Notes: a model not told the origin generated them from the sequence alone. Positions 8,563-18,030 are shown, numbered from the stretch's first letter. The stretch: DNA of 64,000 bases from Pseudomonas sp. KU43P (GCF_033095865.1 NZ_AP019365.1:3259501-3323500), one strand, 5' to 3'. Program-made: numbers and translations.

Positions 8563-9879
8563 ATGGCCGACTCTCCTAGCTCCGCTTCCTCTTCACGCCC
8601 TTCATTCTGGCGGGAATGGCGCCAACGCCTGGCATTCTGGGTAGGAGCGCTGCTGGTGGGACTGGTGGCACTGGCATTCGCGTGGCTGGCCGACGCCGCG
8701 TTCGCGTTGTTCAAGCGACTATTGGACTACTCGCCATGGTCCCCTGTACTCATCACGCCGATAGGCTTCGCACTCTTGGCGTATTTGGCTCAACGCTGGT
8801 TCGAGAATGCCAAGGGAAGTGGCATTCCACAGGTGATTGCCGCATTGGAGATGCCCTCCCGACGCTTGCGTGCTCGCTTGCTTTCGCTCCCGGTGGCCGC
8901 CGCCCGCATGAGCCTGACATTAGGCGCCCTGCTGGTCGGAGGCTCGGTCGGGCGGGAAGGCCCCACCGTGCACATCGGTGCGGCAGTGCTCTATACGTTC
9001 GGTCGACGTTTAGGCTTGCAAGGTCGGCGCACGATCGCAGGGCTGATCTTGGCCGGTGGTGCTGCCGGGATAGCCGCAGCCTTCAATACACCTTTGGCTG
9101 GGGTGGTGTTCGCCATCGAGGAGCTCAGCCGAACATTCGAACAACGCTTCAGTGGCCTGGTGTTGACGGCGGTGCTCATTGGCGGCGTCGTGACACTCGG
9201 GCTGATGGGGCACTACGCTTACTTTGGCGAAATCAGTGGCCGGATACCCGAAGGCTGGGGTTGGAGCGAAGTCCCGGCTTGCGGGGTACTTGGGGGCGTG
9301 CTGGGCGGCCTCTATGCCAAACTGGTACTGCCAACGGACACAGGTGTCCTCGGACGATTATGTGCGGTGCGCGCAAGGTACCCGATTCGTTTCGCAGCAA
9401 CGTGTGGACTGTTGCTGGCAATGCTGGGGCTGATGTCCGGCAATCACGTATTCGGTACGGGTTATGAAGAAACCCGAGCCTTGCTCGAAGGGCAACCTGT
9501 TACGGATTCGACCTTTCTGATTTGGAAGTTTCTGGCCAATGTAGTCTCCTACCTTTCCGGAATCCCCGGCGGGCTTTTTTCTCCCTCACTCAGCATCGGG
9601 GCGGCCTTTGCGCCGCTGTTGAATCTTCTGCCAAACGCAGATCCGCAGGTTTGCGCATTACTGGGCATGGGCGCATACCTGTCCGGCGTGACACGCTCGC
9701 CCCTGACGGCTTCGGTCATTGTCCTTGAGCTGACGCACAGCCCTGATCTGGCTATTCCAATGCTGGCGACCACGGTGATAGCGGCAACGGTATCAGGCTG
9801 GATATCCCCGGTCTCCCTGTACCACGCCCTGGCCAAGCAGATCATCGAAAAAATCCACGTCGGTTCGTCCTTGAGATAG
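8563..9879 (+). CDS. ClC-type voltage-gated chloride channel / H+-Cl- antiporter
   Basis: A 438-residue inner-membrane protein with the three anion-filter motifs of ClC proteins: GSGIPQ (about 85-90), GREGP (130-134, with the gating glutamate Glu132) and GIAAAFNTPLAG (about 165). ClC dimers exchange chloride for protons or conduct it passively. The gating Glu is retained; the proton-side glutamate cannot be placed with certainty without an alignment. Start ATG 8563 is chosen because the frame upstream has no membrane-protein character. It is divergent from betT with a 168-bp gap. Chloride and osmolyte transport may be linked physiologically, but that is only suggested by position. Confidence 0.9.
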   Translation: MADSPSSASSSRPSFWREWRQRLAFWVGALLVGLVALAFAWLADAAFALFKRLLDYSPWSPVLITPIGFALLAYLAQRWFENAKGSGIPQVIAALEMPSRRLRARLLSLPVAAARMSLTLGALLVGGSVGREGPTVHIGAAVLYTFGRRLGLQGRRTIAGLILAGGAAGIAAAFNTPLAGVVFAIEELSRTFEQRFSGLVLTAVLIGGVVTLGLMGHYAYFGEISGRIPEGWGWSEVPACGVLGGVLGGLYAKLVLPTDTGVLGRLCAVRARYPIRFAATCGLLLAMLGLMSGNHVFGTGYEETRALLEGQPVTDSTFLIWKFLANVVSYLSGIPGGLFSPSLSIGAAFAPLLNLLPNADPQVCALLGMGAYLSGVTRSPLTASVIVLELTHSPDLAIPMLATTVIAATVSGWISPVSLYHALAKQIIEKIHVGSSLR

Positions 9880-9994
9880 GCATACGGATAACGCCTTCCA
9901 GGCGCTGAAGAACCTGCATGTCGATTTTTGCAGGAGGACTCACAGGCGTTGGCTAGATTACAAGGGAGCCGTTTCATTTTAAGGAGGAGTGACA

Positions 9995-10525
9995 ATGAAA
10001 ACCGTGCTGCTGAAGATCAAACATGAATTCATGAAAGCGCTTCCCCCGACCATCTTTTTCTTCATCATTCTGCACATCGTTGCCTTGATTCGCGCACTCA
10101 TGATCAAAGGTTCCGGGGTGGATCTGCCCGTCTCAGCGTCAGTGCTGATCGCCTCTCTGATTCTCGGGAAGTCTGTTCTGGTAGCCGACATGCTGCCCTT
10201 CATCAACCGCTTCCCTGACAAGCCGCTGCTTTGGAATGTCAGCTGGAAAACCCTGATGTATGCATTGGTCGCGCTCGTTGTGCATTACTTGGAGCGGCTC
10301 TACGACTACTGGAAAGAAACCGCTAGCCTGCTGGACGCAAATTCGTTGCTGTGGTCTTCGATGAATTGGCCGCGCTTCTGGGCCATACAAATACTGCTCA
10401 TGACCTTGATCTTCATGTACTGCGTCATCGCGGAACTGGCTCGGGTCATTGGTCGTGACCGGCTGAAAGTGATGTTCATCGGTCCACTGCCGCCAAAAAC
10501 GGCTGAAACTACGGAAGGCGCCTGA
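9995..10525 (+). CDS. Small integral membrane protein of unknown function
   Basis: A 176-residue protein with four predicted hydrophobic segments (about 18-36, 45-65, 85-105 and 130-152) and a basic N-terminus with KIKHEFMKALPP. The start ATG 9995 has an excellent AAGGAGGAG site 5 nt upstream; a GTG six bases earlier overlaps that site and is less likely. I do not recognise a named family or catalytic motif. It follows the ClC gene by 115 bp on the same strand, with its own ribosome site, so cotranscription is possible but not shown. A hairpin (10553-10585) follows the stop. Confidence 0.7.
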   Translation: MKTVLLKIKHEFMKALPPTIFFFIILHIVALIRALMIKGSGVDLPVSASVLIASLILGKSVLVADMLPFINRFPDKPLLWNVSWKTLMYALVALVVHYLERLYDYWKETASLLDANSLLWSSMNWPRFWAIQILLMTLIFMYCVIAELARVIGRDRLKVMFIGPLPPKTAETTEGA

Positions 10526-10552
10526 GGGGCAGACACAGGTTCGCGATCGACG

Positions 10553-10585
10553 ACGGTCCCGTCCGGCCAAGCCTGAAGGGACCGT
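10553..10585 (+). terminator. Hairpin between convergent genes
   Basis: ACGGTCCC (10553-10560) pairs with GGGACCGT (10578-10585). It lies between the membrane protein gene and the convergent Rieske oxygenase gene. The T run is missing, so its role as a terminator is tentative. Confidence 0.35.
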
Positions 10586-10649
10586 GCTGTTCAACAGCAT
10601 CAATTTACTGATCTGAATGCAGCCGATCGAGGTACTTCCCTGGGTTGCC

Positions 10650-11885
10650 TCAACTGACGGAACGCAACGGAATCGGGCCTTGCAGCCGCGTCAGCAGCGT
10701 TTCGCAATACCAGTCGTCAAACTGGCATACGCCATTTTCGGCGATCTCGGAAAACGGCCCAGGCTCATAGGTGGGCGAGCTGACACCCGCGTGGGTGCCT
10801 TCAACCAGTTTGCGATCCTGATCATTGGTGGCGAGCCAGACCTTGGTCAGGCGGTCGAGATCGTAATCGACACCTTCCACTGCCGTTTTCGGTACCAACC
10901 ACTTGGTGGTCACCAAGGTTTCACCCGGGCCGATGGGCAATACGCGGAAGCTCAGGGCATGGTCGCCGAGAAAATGGTTCCAGGTAGACGGATAGTTGAA
11001 GTACAGCAGCGCACCGATGTTCTCTTCGCCGCTCTGGTCCAGACGCCCCGCCACGGCCGGCTTGCCATCCATGGTGTAGCTGACGGCCCCGGCCGACAAC
11101 GGAATACGCGTCATGCGATAGCGCCCGTCAGGGTCCATGACCAACCGGCTCGGCATCCCTGCGCGTTCGCAGCGGTCCCAATGCGCTGCCAGTTCGGGGT
11201 CGTCTTCCCCGCCAACGCCGGCAACCGAGAGGTTCTCGACAAACGAGTTCATCAGCTCAGGGTGGGTCCCGTCGCAGTGGAAGCATTCGCGGTTGTTTTC
11301 GAAGACCAGCTTCCAATTGCCCTTCTCGATCAGGTTCGACTCGAAGGCGACCTTGCAGTTTTCGAGGTAATGCGGGGCGATGAACGGGCTGACGGAGCGG
11401 CGGAAGTTCTCGAAGTCTGGCGCGGTCTGCGCGACACAGACATAGATGTAGCTATGGACGATTTCGCAGTGCACCGTCTTCAAGGCGTACTGCGACGTGT
11501 CGAAATCAGGCCCCATGTTGCCGGCGAACAGCAACTTGCCGTCGAGCTCGAACGTCCACTTGTGGTAAGGGCACACCATCTTGGCGACTTTACCCTGTGC
11601 ATGCTCGCACACTTTGGCGCCGCGGTGACGACAGGCATTGTGAAACGCTCGAACCTGGCCGTCCTTGCCCTTCACCACAGCAACAGGATAGTCACCGATC
11701 TGCAAGGTGATGTATTGCCCCGGCTTTTCAATTTCGAAAGTATGGCCAGCAAACACCCAGTCCTTGTGCCAGATATGTTCAAGATCGGCACGGTATACGT
11801 CAGGGTCTATATAAAGTTCACGTGGGAGTGCATGACGTGCTTTGCGCTTGCTAATCAGTTCAACGACGGACTCTTTACCACTCAT
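10650..11885 (-). CDS. Rieske-type aromatic-ring/quaternary-amine oxygenase, alpha subunit
   Basis: A 411-residue oxygenase subunit. The Rieske [2Fe-2S] ligands are Cys85-x-His87 and Cys105-PY-His108 (CRHRG... CPYHKW). The mononuclear iron site begins with His203 and His208 in NRECFHCDGTHPE. The length and the NNRECFHC motif resemble the GbcA/stachydrine-demethylase group, which oxidatively removes methyl groups from betaines, more than true ring dioxygenases. No ferredoxin reductase gene (GbcB-type) lies next to it, so electrons must come from elsewhere. ATG 11885 is preceded by GGGGAG. It is on the same strand as, and 222 bp after, the LysR gene. With the ProVWX-type system beyond that LysR it probably acts on a quaternary ammonium compound; the exact substrate is unknown. 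Confidence 0.85.
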   Translation of the reverse strand: MSGKESVVELISKRKARHALPRELYIDPDVYRADLEHIWHKDWVFAGHTFEIEKPGQYITLQIGDYPVAVVKGKDGQVRAFHNACRHRGAKVCEHAQGKVAKMVCPYHKWTFELDGKLLFAGNMGPDFDTSQYALKTVHCEIVHSYIYVCVAQTAPDFENFRRSVSPFIAPHYLENCKVAFESNLIEKGNWKLVFENNRECFHCDGTHPELMNSFVENLSVAGVGGEDDPELAAHWDRCERAGMPSRLVMDPDGRYRMTRIPLSAGAVSYTMDGKPAVAGRLDQSGEENIGALLYFNYPSTWNHFLGDHALSFRVLPIGPGETLVTTKWLVPKTAVEGVDYDLDRLTKVWLATNDQDRKLVEGTHAGVSSPTYEPGPFSEIAENGVCQFDDWYCETLLTRLQGPIPLRSVS

Positions 11886-12107
11886 TATCAGCTCCCCTTC
11901 ATCCACCTGCCGGTCAACGACAAACATGCCGTACTCTTATTGTTCAGAGCATTGCGCCGATCATCCAACAGGCTACGTGGCCGTGGGTAATAATGAGCAA
12001 TGCTTGGCAACTAAGGTACGTCAGGTGCGCGCGGGCAGACCAACGACATTTTCAAGTGCAATTGGATAATGACAGGTTATGGGTTGCCCGCCATTGCGCC
12101 TTGTGGC

Positions 12108-13076
12108 TCACACACTCCAGCGCGAGAACTTCGACAACACCCAATCACGCACCCTGCTGCAGGCCTCGTCATAGTCCGTGCCTTCGCGGCAGGCAAGGTA
12201 ATGCAGGCTGTTGCGCAAGGTCACCTGCTCGCGCACGGGGCGCACCAGCATGCCCTTCTCCACCATGGCGCTGACCAGTTGGTTCCAACCCAAGGCAACA
12301 CCTTGATGGGTCAACACCATGCTGATGATCAGGTTGTAGTCATTGGCATGAAACAACGGCGGGCTGGTTGAGGGGCGATCATCGATGTCGATGTTCTGAA
12401 AGGCCAGCCAGACACTCCAGTCCACATGTTCGGAAACGCCGGACCTGCCGAAAGGGCTCAGGTCCAGTAACGAACAATCGCGCAGCCCCTCCAGCGTGGC
12501 CACCTGCGGATGTTGCTCCAGGTAACCAGGCGAGCAGACCGGATAGATGATGTCATGGCACAACGGATAGCTCTTGTAGACCGCGCCGACGTTGGAAATT
12601 TTCGAGATGATGATGTCGGGTTCGATCCCCGGCTCCATAGTGACGAAGTTCTGGGTGGTGATGAGGTTTAGTTCAATGTCGGGATTGTTGCTGCGAAATT
12701 CCGGCAGATGGTGGGACAACCAGAAGGCCGAAAACGCCGGTGAGCAGCAGATGGTCAGCACGTGTTTCTGAGAAGGGGCGCTGCGGATTCTGTCGGCCGC
12801 ATGGGCAATGTTGACGAACGACATCTGGGCCGCTTCGAAGAAGATCGCGCCTGCTGCCGTCAACTCCACGGTTCTGCCCACACGCACGAACAATTGAGCC
12901 CCCAGAAACGTCTCGAGTTCGCGGATCTGACGGCTGATCGCCGCTTGAGAGACGCACAGCGCTTCGGCTGCACGGGTGAAGCTCTGGTACTTGGCAGCGG
13001 CAACGAAAGCCTTGACTGCCCTCAATGACGGCATGCGCAGCAGCAAGGTATCGGGGTCGACGTGCCGGCTCAACAT
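12108..13076 (-). CDS. LysR-family transcriptional regulator
   Basis: A 322-residue LysR protein with the HTH at about residues 15-75 (MPSLRAVKAFVAAAKYQSFT, then CVSQAAISRQIRELE) and the GcvA/AmpR-like effector domain. ATG 13076 with AAGGGAG is preferred over the upstream in-frame ATGs. It lies between the Rieske oxygenase gene (same strand, downstream) and the ProVWX-dddP operon (divergent), and so could control both. The 331-bp divergent gap contains two copies of GTTATCCAT. Confidence 0.88.
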   Translation of the reverse strand: MLSRHVDPDTLLLRMPSLRAVKAFVAAAKYQSFTRAAEALCVSQAAISRQIRELETFLGAQLFVRVGRTVELTAAGAIFFEAAQMSFVNIAHAADRIRSAPSQKHVLTICCSPAFSAFWLSHHLPEFRSNNPDIELNLITTQNFVTMEPGIEPDIIISKISNVGAVYKSYPLCHDIIYPVCSPGYLEQHPQVATLEGLRDCSLLDLSPFGRSGVSEHVDWSVWLAFQNIDIDDRPSTSPPLFHANDYNLIISMVLTHQGVALGWNQLVSAMVEKGMLVRPVREQVTLRNSLHYLACREGTDYDEACSRVRDWVLSKFSRWSV

Positions 13077-13407
13077 GATTAGCTCCCTTACGATCATCAC
13101 CAGAAGCGCCCGAGACTATCCCAGCCAGTCCTTCGGCGGCTACAGGCCTGTCGCAAAAGCACCCATACCGTCGCAGGGGCTGCTGTTCATAACCCTATGT
13201 TATCCATGAAACCCTGTAAATGTTGTTGGTGCGAAAGCCGGGATGCTTATAGATTTTTAACCAAGCCCGTTTCCAGGCTCACAACAATAAAAACAGGAAT
13301 CACACCATGTGTAGATACCGCTTTTCGTACTGCCCTTCCATGCCATTGCGGCTCGTTATCCATGCTTGAGCGAGCCTGTCTTCGGTGTAAAACCCTGGAG
13401 GGAAACA
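13077..13407. promoter_or_regulatory. Divergent promoter region, LysR / ABC-dddP operon
   Basis: A 331-bp non-coding gap, visibly AT-richer than the flanking genes. It carries GTTATCCAT at 13199-13207 and 13355-13363, the same half-site that forms a perfect palindrome after dddP (18050-18086). No gene is supported here. The exact -35/-10 elements are not assigned. Confidence 0.5.
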
Positions 13408-14568
13408 ATGAATAATTCAGACGAAATACTGTCCGTCAAAAACATATACAAAGTGTTTGGCGCACAACCGGACATCGCGATGAACATGGTGCACGGAGGC
13501 GCCAGCAAACACGAAGTATTCGAAAAGACCGGCCACGTGATCGGGGTGTTCGATGCGTCGCTCTCGGTCAAGCGCGGCGAGATCTTCGTGATCATGGGCT
13601 TGTCGGGCTCCGGCAAATCCACCCTGGTGCGCCTGTTCAATCGGCTGATCGAGCCTACCTCCGGCAGCATCTACCTGAACGGTCGTGAAATCACCGGCCT
13701 GTCCGACAAAGCCCTGCTCGACGTGCGTCGCAAGGAAATGGGCATGGTGTTCCAGTCGTTTGCCCTCATGCCACACATGAGTGTTCTGGAAAACACCGCG
13801 TTCGGCCTGGAAATTTCCGGGCTTGGCGAGGGCGAGCGTCACAAGCGTGCTCGCGAAGCCCTGTGCCAGGTAGGCCTTGCGGGGCACGAACACAGTTACC
13901 CGCACCAGCTTTCTGGCGGCATGCAGCAACGTGTCGGGCTGGCCCGGGCATTGGCCAACGACCCGACCATCCTGCTGATGGATGAAGCCTTCTCCGCGCT
14001 CGACCCGCTGATCCGCCATGAGATGCAGGGTGAGTTGATCCGCCTGCAGGCAGAGCAGAAGCGCACGATCATCTTCATTTCCCATGACATCGAGGAAGCG
14101 ATCCGCATCGGCCATCGCATTGCGATCATGGAAGGAGGCCGGGTGGTGCAGATCGGTACCCCCCAGGAACTCATCAACCAACCCGCAAACGACTATGTGC
14201 GCACCTTCTTCAAGGGCTTCGACAGCTCGCGGGTGCTCAAGGCAGGCGACGTCGCCCGGCTCGACCCGGCAACCACCTGCCGCGCCAATGGCAGTGCGCA
14301 TACATTTGCGGCAGGTGTCGACTTTGGTTACCTGCTCGGCGATCAAGGGCAACTGCTGGGTGTAGTCGATGCCAACGCTTACAGCACAAGCGATGCCAGA
14401 CGCCTGCGCGACCACGAGCAGACGCCTGTCTACCTCGACACCCCTCTGCACGATGTACTCGATATCGCCGCCAGCCTGCCCTACCCCGTTCCGGTGCTCG
14501 ATCAGCACGGCGCGCTCAAAGGCACGCTTTCTAAAAGCCAACTGCTGCAGACCTTGAGCCGTAATTGA
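13408..14568 (+). CDS. Betaine-type ABC transporter, ATP-binding subunit (ProV/OpuAA-like)
   Basis: A 386-residue ATPase with Walker A GLSGSGKST, Q-loop, the signature LSGGMQQR, Walker B TILLMDEAFSALD and H-loop ISHD. The ProV-specific insertion after the first strand (AMNMVHGGASKHEVFEKTG) and a degenerate CBS-like C-terminus (about residues 290-386) identify the glycine-betaine/proline subfamily. ATG 13408 has GGAGG upstream; an upstream in-frame start lacks one. It is the first gene of a plus-strand operon with permease (78 bp on), binding protein (58 bp on) and the DddP-like enzyme (overlapping). The cargo is therefore probably a betaine or the sulfonium analogue DMSP. Confidence 0.9.
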   Translation: MNNSDEILSVKNIYKVFGAQPDIAMNMVHGGASKHEVFEKTGHVIGVFDASLSVKRGEIFVIMGLSGSGKSTLVRLFNRLIEPTSGSIYLNGREITGLSDKALLDVRRKEMGMVFQSFALMPHMSVLENTAFGLEISGLGEGERHKRAREALCQVGLAGHEHSYPHQLSGGMQQRVGLARALANDPTILLMDEAFSALDPLIRHEMQGELIRLQAEQKRTIIFISHDIEEAIRIGHRIAIMEGGRVVQIGTPQELINQPANDYVRTFFKGFDSSRVLKAGDVARLDPATTCRANGSAHTFAAGVDFGYLLGDQGQLLGVVDANAYSTSDARRLRDHEQTPVYLDTPLHDVLDIAASLPYPVPVLDQHGALKGTLSKSQLLQTLSRN

Positions 14569-14646
14569 TCCACAGCGGCCCAGCAAGATAAACAACCAAA
14601 GCCTGACCACAGGCTCCCGTGGCAACGATTCACGAGGTGCGTAGCG

Positions 14647-15600
14647 ATGTCCGAGTTCAGTTTTCTCGACCCCTTCCAGTCGGTCGCCATTCCCCTTGGG
14701 GACTGGGTGACCAGCACGCTCAATTTCCTGGTGCATAACTTCCGCGATGTGTTCCGCGCCATTCGCTGGCCGATCGACCAGGTGTTGAACGGTATCGAAT
14801 TCTGCTTGCAGAGTATTCCGCCCAGCATTGGCATCTTGCTGTCCTCGCTGCTGGGCTGGCAGCTGGCAGGCAGGCGCATGGCGCTGTTGTGCTTCATCAC
14901 GCTGACGCTGCTGGGGCTGATCGGCGTCTGGTCCGAATCCATGACCACCCTGGCGCTGGTGCTGACTTCGGTGTTCTTCTGCGCGGTCATCGGCATTCCG
15001 CTTGGCATCCTGTGTGCGCGCAGCCATCGCCTGGAGCATGTGGTGCGGCCCGTGCTGGATGCCATGCAGACGCTTCCCGCGTTCGTGTACCTGGTGCCCG
15101 TGGTCATGCTGTTCGGCATCGGCAACGTGCCTGGGGTCTTGGTCACCATCGTGTTCGCCCTGCCTCCGCTGGTGCGGCTGACCAACCTCGGTATCCGCCA
15201 GGTGCCGGAAGACAAGATCGAAGCAGCCCGCGCCTTCGGCTGCACGCCCTGGCAGATGCTGACCCGCGTACAACTCCCGCTGGCCACCCCGACCATCATG
15301 GCCGGGCTCAACCAGACGCTGATGCTGTCACTTTCGATGGTGGTGATCGCCTCGATGATTTCGGTCGGCGGCCTGGGGCAGATGGTGCTGCGGGGGATCG
15401 GCCGGCTGGACATGGGGCTTGCCACGGTTGGCGGCGTCGGCCTGGTATTGCTGGCCATCTTCCTTGACCGCCTGACCCAGGCCATGGGCGCGCGCACGGC
15501 GGCCGACCCCAGCTTGCGCTGGTATCAGACAGGGCCGGTCGGCCTGATCACTCGCCTGTGTGGCGCAGCCAGGCCCGTCGGGTCACGTCAGTCGGTCTGA
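14647..15600 (+). CDS. Betaine-type ABC transporter, permease (ProW-like)
   Basis: A 317-residue inner-membrane permease with an extended N-terminus and about six transmembrane helices. The BPD_transp_1 EAA loop is at about residues 196-215 (EAARAFGCTPWQMLTRVQLP). The pattern MQTLPAFVYLVPVVMLFGIG and PPLVRLTNLGIRQVP is characteristic of ProW/OpuAB permeases of the glycine betaine family. It partners the ATPase upstream and the periplasmic protein downstream. Confidence 0.9.
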   Translation: MSEFSFLDPFQSVAIPLGDWVTSTLNFLVHNFRDVFRAIRWPIDQVLNGIEFCLQSIPPSIGILLSSLLGWQLAGRRMALLCFITLTLLGLIGVWSESMTTLALVLTSVFFCAVIGIPLGILCARSHRLEHVVRPVLDAMQTLPAFVYLVPVVMLFGIGNVPGVLVTIVFALPPLVRLTNLGIRQVPEDKIEAARAFGCTPWQMLTRVQLPLATPTIMAGLNQTLMLSLSMVVIASMISVGGLGQMVLRGIGRLDMGLATVGGVGLVLLAIFLDRLTQAMGARTAADPSLRWYQTGPVGLITRLCGAARPVGSRQSV

Positions 15601-15658
15601 CAGACTCTGCACTGCACGCCTGCATCCCAAACAATGAATCACAACAAGGTAAGCGACC

Positions 15659-16687
15659 ATGTCTGAATGCAAACTCCTGCGCGCCCTCCTGCAAGGCGTG
15701 AGTGTCGTGTCACTGTCCCTGGCGGCCCTGTGCGCCACCGCGTCATCGGACAAACCCGGAGACGGCGTGAAGGTCACGCCAATCTTTCCCTCCATTGCCG
15801 AAGAGCGCTTTCGCGGCGAGGTTGCCATGGCGGGCCTGAAAGAGCTGGGTTACCAGGTCCAGGAGCCCAAGGAAACCGAATACGGCGTGATGATGGTGGC
15901 CCTGGCCAATGGTGATGCCGACTTCACCGTGCACTTGTGGGACAAACTGCACGCCAAGTTCTACCAGCAGGCAGGGGGCGACGACGCGATGGTCAAGACG
16001 GGCGAAATCATGCCTGGGGTACTGCAGGGCTACCTGATCGACAAGAAAACCGCCGAAGCCTACAACATCAAATACATCACCGACCTGAAAAAGCCGGAGC
16101 TGGCCAAGCTGTTCGACACCGACGGCGACGGCAAGGCGGACCTTACCGGCTGCAACCCTGGCTGGGGCTGCGAGCTGATCATCGACCATCAGATCAAGGC
16201 CTATGGCCTGGACAAGACCGTGCATGTGAACCAGGGCTCCTACTTCGCCCTGATGGCGGACACCATCGCACGCTACAAGGAAGGCAAACCGATCCTCTAC
16301 TTCACCTGGGTACCACAGTGGATCGCGACCGTGCTGGTCGAAGACAAGGATGTGGTCTGGCTCGAAGTGCCCAAGACCGATCTGCCCGACGGCAACAACG
16401 ACGTCGACACCACTTACAAGGGCAAGAACCTGGGCTTTGCGGTAGATAAGGTCGAGGCCGTGCTCAACAAGGATTTCGCCAACAAGAACCCTGCCGCGTT
16501 GAAATTCCTCTCGATGATGCAGATCAGCACGGCAGATGAGAGCGCGCAGAACCTGAAGATGCAGCAAGGCGAGAAGAAGCCGGCCGATATTCACCGTCAT
16601 GCGCAGCAATGGGTGGCTGCCCACCGCACGCAATTCGATGCTTGGCTACAGTCTGCCCGCGCGGCAGCCATTCAGGCGAAAAACTGA
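15659..16687 (+). CDS. Betaine-type ABC transporter, substrate-binding protein (ProX/OpuAC)
   Basis: A 342-residue periplasmic protein. Residues 1-31 form a Sec signal peptide (LLQGVSVVSLSLAALCATAS). The mature part is an OpuAC domain, with a conserved GCNPGWGCELIIDHQIKAYG segment and several tryptophans (HLWDK, FTWVPQW) of the kind that make the aromatic box holding trimethylammonium or dimethylsulfonium groups. Its stop TGA overlaps the ATG of the DddP-like gene (TGATG), implying translational coupling of capture and breakdown. Confidence 0.9.
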   Translation: MSECKLLRALLQGVSVVSLSLAALCATASSDKPGDGVKVTPIFPSIAEERFRGEVAMAGLKELGYQVQEPKETEYGVMMVALANGDADFTVHLWDKLHAKFYQQAGGDDAMVKTGEIMPGVLQGYLIDKKTAEAYNIKYITDLKKPELAKLFDTDGDGKADLTGCNPGWGCELIIDHQIKAYGLDKTVHVNQGSYFALMADTIARYKEGKPILYFTWVPQWIATVLVEDKDVVWLEVPKTDLPDGNNDVDTTYKGKNLGFAVDKVEAVLNKDFANKNPAALKFLSMMQISTADESAQNLKMQQGEKKPADIHRHAQQWVAAHRTQFDAWLQSARAAAIQAKN

Positions 16688-18030
16688 TGTCTTCGCCCTT
16701 CTCCATCAGCGCCGATGCGCGCCGCATCGATCCCGCCGCGCGCCGCGCTGCGGCGCTCAAGGCAGATGGCTCGATTGACCACAATGACCGCAGCGAAATC
16801 GGCCCGACGGCGCTGGCGTTTGCCGAGTGGGCTCAGCTCGGGTTGCAGCCTCCTCACTTGCCGACCATGAGGGCATACCGCTTGCAGCGCCTTCAGGCGC
16901 AACTGGTGGCGCGTGACCTGGCTGGGATATTGCTGTTCGACCCACTGAACATCCGTTATGCCACCGACACCACCAACATGCAGCTGTGGACCACCCACAA
17001 CCCGGCACGTGCCTGTTTTGTCGCTGCCAGCGGCCATGTGGTGCTGTGGGACTTCCATGGCTGCGACCACCTCAGCGCGCACCTGCCACTGATCAGCGAG
17101 CTGCGCAGCGGCGCCTCGTTCTTCTATTTCGAAACCGGGGATCGCACCGACGAACATGCACGCCGATTCGCAGCACAAGTGGACGATCTGCTGCGCACTC
17201 ACGCCGGCAGCAACCGGCGGCTTGCAGTGGACCGTATCGAACTGGCAGGCGTGCGCGCACTGGACGCATTGGGCGTGGAGTTGTCCAGCGGCCAGGAAGT
17301 GACCGAACTCGCCCGGGTGATCAAGGGGCCCGATGAGATCAAGGCCATGCGCTGCGCCGTGGCATCTTGCGAAGCAGCGGTGGCCGAGATGCACAGCACC
17401 CTGCGTGCGGGTTTGACCGAAAACGACGTCTGGTCAGCCCTGCATGCGGGCAATATCCGCCGCGGTGGAGAGTGGATCGAAACCCGCATCCTCAGCTCCG
17501 GCCCTCGCACCAACCCGTGGTTCCAGGAGTCCGGGCCGCGCGTGCTGAGCGATGGCGACCTGTTGTCTTTCGACACGGACCTGATCGGCGTCTACGGCAT
17601 CTGTGTAGACATGTCGCGCAGCTGGATCTGCGGCGGCCTGGAGCCGACGGCCGAGCAGAAGCGCCTGTATCGCATCGCTCACGCGCACATCTCGCATAAC
17701 ATCGCGTTGGTCAAACCCGGCGTGCGCTTCACTGACCTGACGGCCAATGCGCACCGGTTGCCAGAGGCATGCCGTGCGCAGCGCTATGGCGTGATGTTCC
17801 ATGGCGTCGGCCTTTGCGACGAGTACCCCTGCATACGCTACCCGGAAGATCTGCAGTCGTATGGCTACGAAGGCGTGCTTCAGCCCGGCATGGCGCTGTG
17901 TGTCGAGGCCTACGTCGGCGAAGTGGGTGGGCGCGATGGCATCAAGCTTGAAAACCAGTTGCTGGTGACAGAAACCGGTTACGAGTTATTGACCCACTAC
18001 CCGTTCGACGAAGGTTTCTTGCGTGATTAA
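16687..18030 (+). CDS. dddP: DMSP lyase, DddP type (M24 peptidase-fold)
   Basis: A 447-residue M24-fold protein of the same length as characterised DddP, which cleaves dimethylsulfoniopropionate to DMS and acrylate. Diagnostic stretches include NIRYATDTTNMQLW, IRRGGEWIETR, SGPRTNPWFQE and FHGVGLCDEYP. The residues reported for DddP, by my alignment from memory, are all present with an offset of one: metal ligands Asp296, Asp308, His372, Glu407, Glu422, catalytic Asp378, and Tyr367. The start overlaps the binding-protein stop by one base. DddP is best known from marine Rhodobacteraceae, so it is unusual in a Pseudomonas. No acrylate-handling gene (AcuI/AcuN/AcuK type) is seen nearby. An alternative is a related M24 enzyme acting on another betaine-like substrate. 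Confidence 0.82.
   Translation: MSSPFSISADARRIDPAARRAAALKADGSIDHNDRSEIGPTALAFAEWAQLGLQPPHLPTMRAYRLQRLQAQLVARDLAGILLFDPLNIRYATDTTNMQLWTTHNPARACFVAASGHVVLWDFHGCDHLSAHLPLISELRSGASFFYFETGDRTDEHARRFAAQVDDLLRTHAGSNRRLAVDRIELAGVRALDALGVELSSGQEVTELARVIKGPDEIKAMRCAVASCEAAVAEMHSTLRAGLTENDVWSALHAGNIRRGGEWIETRILSSGPRTNPWFQESGPRVLSDGDLLSFDTDLIGVYGICVDMSRSWICGGLEPTAEQKRLYRIAHAHISHNIALVKPGVRFTDLTANAHRLPEACRAQRYGVMFHGVGLCDEYPCIRYPEDLQSYGYEGVLQPGMALCVEAYVGEVGGRDGIKLENQLLVTETGYELLTHYPFDEGFLRD

Noticed and set aside
8616..9467. Long open frame on the plus strand inside the ClC gene
   Set aside because: It overlaps a clear ClC protein in another frame; its composition (Arg/Trp/Gly rich) is that of a GC-driven shadow, with no ribosome site.
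9925..9960. CCTGCA...TGCAGG as a terminator after the ClC gene
   Set aside because: The stem is only 6 bp and has no proper T tail after it.
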